The notes under the pieces: generated by a model
Database searches by the model: none
Told to the model about the DNA's origin: nothing
Seen by the model: the letters and a program-made list of their open reading frames with translations, nothing else
Position numbers and translations under genes: made by a program
Shown: positions 9,724-18,792 of the stretch, piece after piece
Layout: each line of letters opens with the position of its first letter
Numbering within the stretch: position 1 is the stretch's first letter
Assembly (NCBI GenBank): GCA_002897115.2
Contig: BCIH01000003.1
Location: 1,399,344 to 1,422,051 of the forward strand
Direction: 5' to 3'
Source: Prototheca cutis
Taxonomy: Eukaryota > Chlorophyta > Trebouxiophyceae > Chlorellales > Chlorellaceae
Length of the DNA: 22,708 nucleotides

Positions 9724-10782
9724 ATGGCTCCGAAGTCCGCGCCTACCCATCCACCGTACCTGGTACTCATCAGCGATGCCATCTCCGGGCTCAAGGAGCG
9801 CACCGGCAGCAGCTACCCTGCTATCAAGAAATACATTGGCGCTCACCACAAGCTGCCGGAGGGCTGGGAGAAGGTGCTCGCGCAGCAGCTGAAGAAGCAG
9901 GCTGCGGCCGGCAAGCTCGTCAAGGTGAAGGCGTCCTTCAAGCTCGGCGAGACTCTGAAGAAGACCCTCAAGAAACCCACGAAGAAGCCCGCTGCGGCGA
10001 AGAAGGTGCGCATGGGGCCTTAGGTGTGCGCTTTCGACCTGCCTGCCCCGACCATTTTTGAATGTCGGACGGACAGCTGCTAGGGCGCAGGCCATGGCAG
10101 CTGGGTGGGCACGCGCCTCCCAACCCCCAATTTCTTGCACGCCTGCCTTTGCAGCCTGCCGCCGAGAAGCCCAAGCCCGTCGCCAAGAAGGCGACCGTGG
10201 CCAAGACCACTAAGACTGCTGCCAAGCCCAAGGCTGCCCCGAAGCCCACCAAGGTCGCTGCCAAGCCCAAGACCGCCGCCAAGAAGACAACGGCGGCCAA
10301 GCCCAAGGCTGCTCCCAAGGCTCCGGCCGCTGCCAAGCCAAAGGCTACTCCCAAGGCTCCGGCCGCTGCCAAGCCAAAGGCTACTCCCAAGGCTCCGGCC
10401 GCTGCCAAGTCAAAGGCTGCTCCCAAGTCAAAGGCCGCTGCCAAGCCAAAGGCCGCCGTGAAACCGAAGGCTAAGGCTGCGCCCAAGAAGGTGTGGGCTC
10501 TGTAGATGCCATGGCACAGTGATGGGGTGCCACTGCCACAGAAGCAACTGCGTTGCGTTGATGTCGATTCACATTCCAGCCTCCTTCAAACCTGCAGGCT
10601 GCTACGCCAAAGGTCAAGAAGGCGCCAACCAAAAAGGTGGGAAGGGGTTTGACTTTGTTGGAGCTGCTGGCCTGGGATTGCAGGTGCTTGTGTGTTGTCT
10701 GTGAATCACGATATCCGACGACTGGCCAACCGACCATTGCCTCCCCAACCCATGCTTACCACAGGCTGCGGCGAAGAAGTGA
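9724..10782 (+). CDS. Linker histone H1
   Basis: Four exons: 9724-10005, 10155-10490, 10598-10636 and 10765-10782. They total 675 nt, 224 aa plus stop. Exon 1 carries the winged-helix (H15) globular domain, about residues 9-75: HPPYLVLISDAISGLKERTG, SSYPAIKKYI, then GWEKVLAQQLKKQAAAGKLV. The rest is a Lys/Ala/Pro tail with three nearly identical 12-residue units. It binds the nucleosome dyad and linker DNA and compacts chromatin. All three introns are phase 0 and each follows a Lys-Lys pair (AAGAAG or AAAAAG before GT). The last two exons are tiny and encode AATPKVKKAPTKK and AAAKK. Their reality rests on correct splice sites, phase and composition. No histone-type 3' stem-loop follows, unlike H3 and H4, so its mRNA is presumably polyadenylated. 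Confidence 0.9.
10305..10412 (+). repeat. Three tandem 36-nt units in the H1 tail
   Basis: Units at 10305-10340, 10341-10376 and 10377-10412 are almost identical at DNA level (single-base differences such as GCT/ACT and CCA/TCA). Each encodes a KA(A/T)PKAPAAAK unit ending in P or S. This indicates recent duplication by slippage or unequal exchange. Confidence 0.85.
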
Positions 10783-11189
10783 GGGCATGAAGACTGCGAC
10801 TGACCCCTGTATTCTTCGCAAAACTGACAGGACGGGTGCTGGCCGGCGGCATGACTTGCAGTTCCATGGCACAACAGCAGCCTGGTTTGGTACCTCGACA
10901 CCCCCCTGACTCCATATTTTTACTTACTCGCCCACACAAGCCTTGACTGTTTGACTGCAAAGTCACACTTTCTGACACAGACAGATGACCTGTACACCTG
11001 TCGTAGTCCTGCACGTAAGCGTGGTACGACCAATGACAGAGACGCCAACAGCATGTGAACAGTGTCAGGAATGGTGTGGTGTCCATATGTAGAGCTTGAA
11101 GTAAGCAGCACAGTGCTTAAGAGCCAAAACCATGCGTTGGGGTGGGAATGGCAGTTTCGCAACCTCAAGTCCATCTGCCAACTGGTTGT
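10783..11189. other. Convergent 3' region between H1 and the UBX gene
   Basis: It carries the two 3' UTRs. I looked for the hairpin found after H3 and H4 and it is absent. No gene is visible. Confidence 0.5.
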
Positions 11190-13503
11190 TCAAGAGGTCC
11201 ACTTGAGCACGAGCATCGCGTCTGCAGCGCTGCAGGACTCCAGGCTCGCACTCCTGTCTGCCAGCGGCGCCGCACCTGGGTGTGCCGGCGAGAGTGTAAA
11301 GTCTAGACCCCGCTCGGCCACCTCGTCGGGGAATGACACGAGGCAATAGTCTGCGACAGCCTGCAGGGGATCGCTGCGCATGAACCGCCGCTGGAGCCGC
11401 TTGCTGTCCGGCCACCGCACCGCTGCAGGACGGAAGAAGAATCGATTGGCGGTTGGACAAACAAGCAGCATGCCCTCGACCCAGTCACCTCCACCCGCAG
11501 GTGTCACAACCTTATAAATACACCTACCAACACGGCACACCCCCGGGCCAGGAGCGGGTTCTGATGGGAGCCTGGACGCCGCGTCCGCTACAGCCTCGTC
11601 GATGGAGGAACCGCCCGGCTTTGGTGGTGATGGCCTGTCCACCCTTGCGTTCGAGCTACCGCTCGTGTTCTGGGGTGCTGCACCCGTGGCGACGACCGCA
11701 GCACCATTCGCTGGTCGGTTTGAACCACCAGCGGGGGCTTCAGCCAGCCCCGGCCGCGCTTTCTTTTCCGTGGCCTGATCTGGATGACCAGTGCCGTGAG
11801 TGGGCAGCTGCTCTTGGCCGATCGCGCCAACGGACGAGGCGTCGGGTTGATCGACCCCGGGCCGCCTCCGGCGGCCGCCCATGAGCCGCACCGCGCCAGG
11901 GTCGGAGATGCCAAGCTCCATGAAGGGGAGGAGCTCCTCTGCAAGGCTGTAGGTACGGGAATGCTTGCCACTTATTGCATGCTTGTGTGTGTGTGTTGGG
12001 AAAGGAGTGGCATTGTCATGATATCTCAGGCCCTTGATGGATGAACCCTGCGCATCCATGACTGGCCAAGCAATGCCAAGCAACAACTCCCCCAATCCCC
12101 TAATATCAGCACCGCCCCACTCACCGCTGCGCGGAGAGAAAGCCTTGCCAGGAGCGCATGGGCGCGCCGGTGATGGGGTCGATGATGAGCACGGTTGGAA
12201 GGGAAGCTACCCGGTAGCCAGACATCAGCTCCAGAGCTTCTTCACTACCCACATACACCTGTTGGGCACCGGGAATAGGTGGGGGCATACATGACACAAG
12301 GTGCTGTGCATTTCAATGCACACCAGTTTCCCGCTCTCCCACGCACTTGGTAGAGGATAAAGTTGTGTTGGACGAGGTCTGAGATGACTGGGTCGCGCCA
12401 CGTGTCGCGGTTCAGCTGATGCGAGGCAAACTCGTCGGCACTCTGCAGATTGAGCAGCTGCATGCAGGTGGGGGCCGGAGAGAAAGAAAGGATGGGATGA
12501 AGGTCTTCCTTGAGCTCCCCCATGGATCTGACTAGGGTTCTGTGAGCGTGTGCCGTCCCATCCAGCTAGAATGCCCCCCAAAATACCTCATCCCCCACCC
12601 ACGCACCAGCCACTGCTCCCGGCTGGCAGCTTCCTCCTTGGCCTCTGCAAAGGAACCCTGGAACAGCAGGACTGTGGGAGGTTCAAAGCTCGCAGCCAGC
12701 CCGCTCGTCCCCAGAGCATCACTGCAGTCGGTAAGGGTCTTGGGGGAGGTTTGTGGGAATCCGGGCAAGATTTGCCCCAGAAAACTGTTCAGACAACTGT
12801 CGACAATGCATGCACTCAGATCCAGGTCAAGAGCGAAGCATTCGAGGCATGCACGCACTCTGCGTTTCGAAAGGCGGCCAGCATGTCGGCCGGCAGTGAC
12901 TGCGGCCTGCGGTGGGTTGGCAAAGTGTGGCGCCGCCGGTCCATGAAGAAAGGCTGGCAGGGGGAGTGCCATCGTTTCCTGCGGCTCCCCAGGAGACATA
13001 CACAGCAGGAGCACACATCAAATGATAGGGCCCAGTGCACACAGTTCATATCGTGAACCTTCAATCGCATACCCTTTTCTTGCGGGTGGGCGGGGAGCGT
13101 AATCCACCAGTTGCTCAGTCTTCACCGGGAGCGGGGCACGCACTTCGTCGGTCACTCCCGCACCCTCTCTGTGGACGAGGTTCATGGGTAGAGTGCTTGT
13201 GGGTCAGCCATGACCTGGCAATGGCCTGGCAGGCTTTTTGAGAGGGGCCTCGCCTCTGAAAATCATCGTCCGGGTGCCCATGCAGTCCCCACAACAACCC
13301 ATATGTCCTCACGCTTGGAGTCTCCTTGCGAGGGCCTCATCATCATGGGTCACACCCTGGACCTCTGTCACGTCATGGGTAAAGAAGAGGTTGATGGCAG
13401 ACTCCAGATCACCCCCTGCCATCTCCAGCATCTGGCCTGCCACATCGCTGCCAGCACCAGTGACCCCGCAGAACGAAGCGATGAGTTCGGAATCCATGGT
13501 CAT
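11190..13503 (-). CDS. UBA-UAS-UBX domain protein (UBXN7/PUX type, p97/CDC48 adaptor)
   Basis: Eight minus-strand exons: 13503-13313, 13168-13073, 12906 (or 12978)-12859, 12721-12607, 12457-12347, 12258-12125, 11946-11528 and 11422-11190. This gives 448 aa, or 472 with the earlier acceptor. An N-terminal UBA-like domain (residues 3-43) ends in LESAINLFF. A short VRAPLPVK motif follows, then a thioredoxin-like UAS domain: GSFAEAKEEAASREQWL, SADEFASHQLNRDTW, LPTVLIIDPITG, LAEELLPFMELG. A disordered linker leads to a C-terminal UBX domain with RRFMRSDPLQAVADY and a final AMLVLK. Proteins of this layout bind ubiquitinated clients through UBA and the AAA-ATPase p97/CDC48 through UBX, linking cullin ligases to unfolding. 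I see no FPR-type loop; the equivalent HPGAAPL is altered. The start is the first in-frame ATG, with a second ATG two codons later. Confidence 0.88.
11423..11527 (-). other. Stop-free 105-nt (3n) intron inside the UBX domain
   Basis: On the minus strand the donor is GTAGGT and the acceptor is cgtcctgcag. Splicing restores VCRVAVRWPDSKRLQRRF, the expected start of a UBX domain. Unspliced, the reading frame stays open and adds 35 residues (ending FFFRPA) that no UBX protein would have. The unspliced reading therefore looks like a long ORF but is not the mature form. Confidence 0.75.
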
Positions 13504-14079
13504 GCAAGGACTTTTAGGTATTTTATGATTGTACTCATGTGACAAGGTCGGGGTGATCGCATCCTTTGCGTGCAACGCACCTCCCCGATCCCAGGGGTCA
13601 GATGTCAAAGCTGTCGGAGGCGCGCCAGTGCAGGGGGGCCCACCCACCCCAAAATTCCCGATTTCCTTGAGCAGTGTCTGTGCCCCGCGGAGGCCATGTC
13701 ATGGCTCCAGCAACGCGCTGCCCAGCCATTCTGGTCTGTTCCAGACGCCTTTCGTGACTCTCACTGAACTATTAACGGTTGTGCGGTGACACAACACGGT
13801 TTGGTGCTTTGGGGAGCGTAGAATTCCGGCGCGAAGCTCGAGTTTCCGGCCTGTTTCGGGCTTGTTCTCGTTCGTGTTCCAGGAATCCCCCTCCAAGACT
13901 GTAGCGGGGCTCCGGAACAGCTTGCAAACTCATTGAGCAGGGACATTATAAATTTTGCCGCCTTGCATGCAAGCATCCTGCCGTCCGTGTACCAGAGGTG
14001 CGCTGCCGCCCCGTTCCGTCCCAGGGTTTTTCATGCGGAGCTGGGCTCGGCACAGGGAGGTTGTGGTGCAGACAGCATG
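13504..14079. promoter_or_regulatory. Shared upstream region of the divergent UBX and FLP-like MYB genes
   Basis: About 576 bp separate the two start codons. A TATAAAT box at 13947-13953 faces the MYB gene. A GGCGCGAA at about 13830 resembles an E2F half site, but single occurrences are expected by chance. No gene is seen here. Confidence 0.45.
13947..13953 (+). promoter_or_regulatory. Candidate TATA box for the FLP-like MYB gene
   Basis: TATAAAT lies in GC-rich surroundings, about 130 nt before the first in-frame ATG at 14080. This is a sequence match only. Confidence 0.45.
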
Positions 14080-16885
14080 CTCCTGCCAACACGTACGCAT
14101 GTGTATAGGCGTGGTTTTTGCAATGCGCGCCACCTGCCGCAGGTTGAGTGGACGAGCGACACTTCAGCAGGGACTCGCCGGCCCGAGATGCCAACGGCCC
14201 TTGTGTGGACTCCAGAGGTACGGGGCTTGGACCAGGCGAGGGCTCCGCAGAACATCTGCTTGGGGCCTGTGGAATTCGCGCATTCCTTACCAGAGTGATG
14301 GAAGCGGAAGGGCCTGCCAGGGAGGGTGCCCCTGCTTGGTGCAGGCACTGCTGCCAGGAGAAAGGGGGGTTCAATGGCGGCCTGAGCGAATGGGTCCAGT
14401 TTCCCAGGTCAAGGAGCCCTGGGGAACTGGACCCTCAGTCCCCCTGGGTCTGATCTATGCAGTTTGGGAACTTATCGCAGTCTCCCTTTCTTTTGTGGGT
14501 CCTGCACTGAGACTGCTTTTCTGATGCAGCAGGCCCCGCGGGAAGCCCAAAGAGTGGCTCCCCCCCCCCCACCCCCCCCCAAATAGACACACACACGCCC
14601 GTCCAAGAATCGATGCCATAATCACAGAAAGAAATAGCCTTGCATGCGGTGCCACACCCCTACACCCACTCTACTCCTGTGGCGTGGCAGGAGGATGAGG
14701 AGCTTCAGCGTCTTGTGGATGAGTTTGGCGCGAAGAAGTGGGCGCTGATTGCGAGCAAGCTGCGAAGCAAGTCGAGCAAGCAGTGTCGACGTCGATGGAA
14801 GAATTTCCTGTCCATCAATGCCAAGACGTGCTCGTGGTCGGCGGAGGAGGACGCGCGACTCCTGTCGGCGCACCGCGAGCTGGGCAACAAGTGGACGGAA
14901 ATTTCCAAGATTTTCGGCGACCGCACCGACAACGCTGTGAAAAACCGCTGGCACGCACTGGTGCGCAAGCACCAGTCGCTGACGGGGGGCAAAGCCGGGG
15001 GCCGCGGGGCCCCCGGGCCGGTCGCGATGCAGCCCGATGCCAAGCGCGCGCGCATGATGGGCGGGCACCCCATGGGTATGACTGGCGCTGGCGCTGGCAT
15101 GCCGCACCACGTACATGCCATGTACGCGCCCCCACAGTACCCGCCGCACGGTCAGCACCAGGGCTACCAGGCCCCACAGCAGCATTACATGCCGCCTGCG
15201 CAGCACCACCGCCAAGGGTGAGCAAGGTTGCCCTTCGGGTTTGTTCTTGTTGTGGAAATGTTGGGGTTGCCCAAGGCACTGCTGTGTGTGTTGCTCTGTT
15301 CGTGCATGTGGGGAGAAGGGGGGTTCATTGGCCACCCATTCAGAGGCACATTATGAATGAGCGCTCTCACACGTAGTACATATGCATGCACGAAACATCT
15401 TACAGGTACCCGAGGGCCATGGCTCCGCAGGACAGCGGTGGCCAGGTGCTTCCCTCTCCCTTTGACCAGACGGGCAGCTCGATGCCGTCTGGCTACGGCG
15501 GGGCCTTTGGCCGCGGCGCGCCCGCGGCGCCTCCCCTTTCTGCCGGCGTGCCGCCAGCGCCTCTGTCCATCAGCGTCTCCCGCGAGCTCCTGTCGCCGTG
15601 GGAGCAGGAGCTTGCAGCGCAGGTCAACGCCATGGACGCGCCGGTGCACATCGACCTCGTGTCAGCCGCGGACTTTGGCGCTGGCACCGGGGCGCCGGGG
15701 ACGGGTGCGGGTGGGCCGCTGCGATTCGGAGAGCTTCCCCCCGACCCCATCACGGCGCGGCCCTCCTGGCGCCGGTTCATCGAGGGCAGCGGCGGCCTGT
15801 CGGCTGCGGCGGCCGACAGTGCGTCCGGCGGTGGGCCCGCCAGCGCAGGGACGACCCCGGGCATCGCTGAACTGGTCTCGTGGCTCAGTCAGTCAGTGGA
15901 GCCGCCCATGGTTGCCGCCGAGCTCGCGGGGTCGCCGGACGGCCGCCGCATGACGCGCTCGACGTCCAAGGAGCTTGCGCAGCAGCGTGCCGCTGCCAGC
16001 GCTGCGTCAACCCGCGGTGGCGTGCCGCCCCAGCCGCCGCAGGGCCCGGCGCACTTGACGGAGGAGCACCGCTCGCTGCTGCGGCGACTGATGAGTCGCG
16101 GGCTGGAGGCACGCGGGTCCTGGGACGTGGGGAGGCTCCTCTCCATCGACCTTGAACCCCATGCACCCCTGACCGGCGTCGCTGGGGNGCCAGCTGGCGA
16201 CGGCGGCTTGGACTCGGTGCCCAACGGGACCGCGGCAGCCAGCATGCTTCCAGCAAACGGCGGCGGCTCAGGAGCACGCCGGCTATCCCAACGGGGCGAG
16301 GACACACGGTCGCCGCGCTCAGACCCGATGCTTCGCACGCGGGGCAGCTGGCGAAAGGCGGGCAGCCTCGGCGCGACCCCGGAAATCACCCCCATGCCCA
16401 GCTTTGACCTCCTAGGAAGCGGCATGCCCTCTCTGCGTGAGTTACAGGGGTTTGGGTGCTGTGCTGTGCAAAAAGGCTGGTTTGCTTGGTCGTGAAAGCT
16501 CTCTCAACCCTAAGACCTGAACCCGACTCTGCTTCTTAAACTCACCCACTCAAAACCCCGCTCACAGCGCATCGGTTGAAGGCGACCGGCGGCACGCAGC
16601 TTGGTGGCGCACCGGGCGCCAGCGCAGAGATGGGCGGCGTCATGGTCAACCCGACCTTTAGCTCCATGGAGCTGCAGCTGCTCGTCGACGTGCGTGTTGG
16701 GCGGGGGATGGGGAGGGGAAACGGGATGGTAGTGTTTGCCGGTGAGGGTTTTGCTGTGTAAGTGGATGCACTCTNGCTCGCCGACCCTTCGCCCCCTGCA
16801 GCACCCACTCATGATACACCCTCCAACAAATGTGCAGGCACTGCTGCCGAGGGCAGCCGGTGCGGGCGGCAGCATTCCACGATGA
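14080..16885 (+). CDS. R2R3-MYB transcription factor, FOUR LIPS/MYB88-like
   Basis: Exons: 14080(?)-14217, 14691-15217, 15406-16436, 16568-16689 and 16838-16885. This gives about 621 aa if the start is 14080, or 585 aa from ATG 14188. Exon 1 ends in ALVWTPE, which joins EDEELQRLVDEFG exactly at the first MYB tryptophan. Two MYB repeats follow. The first has WALIASKLRSKSSKQCRRRW and the second WTEISKIFGDRTDNAVKNRW. QCRRRW and the GNKWTEI...GRTDNAVKNR pattern are typical of the FLP/MYB88 branch, which in plants represses cell-cycle genes in the stomatal lineage. The remaining about 440 residues are low-complexity Gly/Pro/Ala/Gln/Ser sequence with short conserved-looking blocks (TARPSWRRFIEG, MTRSTSKELAQQRAA), presumably regulatory. 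The true 5' end is uncertain: an upstream out-of-frame ATG at 14033 and a possible acceptor before 14144 leave room for another exon. Confidence 0.82.
14561..14580 (+). repeat. Interrupted poly-C tract
   Basis: Two runs of about ten or more C residues, separated by a single A, lie in intron 1 of the MYB gene about 110 nt before its acceptor. It is a low-complexity tract of no clear function. Confidence 0.5.
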
Positions 16886-17296
16886 CCGAGTCGGCCCAGA
16901 GCACTGCTCAGGCCGGCTGTCGGCCCATCTGAAATTTGCCGGTGGTGCCCCTGCTCAGCAGCACCTCCTCCCCTTGACCCAGCACCAGGGCCCTCAAGAC
17001 AGCCCTGGTCACTGGGGGTGCCTTTTCCCCAAGACAGCATCCCCACTGTTGCATCACTGAGAGCGTCGTAGCCCAAGTGGCCACCCCCCATGGCCCATCC
17101 ACAGCGTCCCATTCGAGCCTGACTGCCACCAGCATGGCCCCTGCTGACATGTTGACCCCGAGCACGAGTCTGAGGGAGTGTTTGACGGTTTTTCCTTCCT
17201 GCCATTCACTCGATGGCCCCTGTTTTTGTGTGAGAGAGACGAGCCCCACCCATTCCTGGTGCGGTGGACTATCAGACATTTCCAGTGAGAAGAGGT
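16886..17296. other. Convergent 3' region between FLP-like MYB and H4
   Basis: It contains the MYB 3' UTR and sequence beyond the H4 hairpin. No gene was identified. Confidence 0.5.
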
Positions 17297-17312
17297 GGTG
17301 TTGAATAACACC
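17297..17312 (-). terminator. Histone 3' stem-loop of H4
   Basis: On the minus strand GGTGTTATTCAACACC forms a perfect 6-bp stem with the 4-nt loop ATTC, 47 nt after the H4 stop codon. It is followed by ACC. The identical 16-mer plus ACC follows H3. Its position, size (6-bp stem, 4-nt loop), GG...CC ends and UUCA core match the histone mRNA 3' stem-loop. It would be bound by SLBP and set the 3' end of a non-polyadenylated mRNA. Confidence 0.8.
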
Positions 17313-17359
17313 AGATGTTGTGGTCAGGCGGGCAACAGACAGTCCTAAAAGAGGACTGC

Positions 17360-18336
<977 letters not shown>

Positions 18337-18395
18337 GCGTTTGACCGCGCCTCTGTTTGTACGACGACCCCCTGTACAATCGCAAATCTTCCCCC

Positions 18396-18411
18396 GGTGT
18401 TATTCAACACC
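18396..18411 (+). terminator. Histone 3' stem-loop of H3
   Basis: GGTGTTATTCAACACC is identical to the hairpin after H4 (same loop, and the same ACC follows) and starts 60 nt after the stop codon. Outside these 19 nt the two 3' UTRs share little, so conservation is focused on the hairpin. Confidence 0.8.
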
Positions 18412-18792
18412 ACCTATGGCACTCTGGAAATTGACTGTCACATTTGTGTTTTCTGCAGCAGGTGGGGTGGTAGTCAGCGAGGTGAAAGTATCGGCTCAAG
18501 TAAACATTGGATTTGCTCATGTCAGGGAGTGTGTTGGGCAAGGTGCAGCGCGCCCTGAGGGATTTTCTCGGAAATCGCTGGCGCCAAGGGGCCAGCCATG
18601 GATGTGTGGTGGCACATTGATGCCTTCTGAAAGCATCCGTCGTGTGAGCATCGTGGGGTCAGGGCANTGCTTTGCGTTGTGATGTACAAGCTTGCGAGGG
18701 AAAACGGGTTTGGGGGAAGGGAAATTCGTCCCTGCCTGCCGCATTGCGAGCCCATTACGCGGGGAAAATGCCTTGGAAGAAAGGACGGCAAT
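18412..18792. other. Convergent 3' region between H3 and the three-repeat MYB gene
   Basis: It holds the 3' UTR of the minus-strand MYB gene and sequence beyond the H3 hairpin. N at 18666. No gene is seen. Confidence 0.5.

Noticed and set aside
11947..12095. 5' extension of the UBX-gene ORF (MGELLLGIAWPV...)
   Set aside because: It is intron sequence. The acceptor at 11947 joins exon 6 in phase 2 and yields the UAS C-terminal helix.
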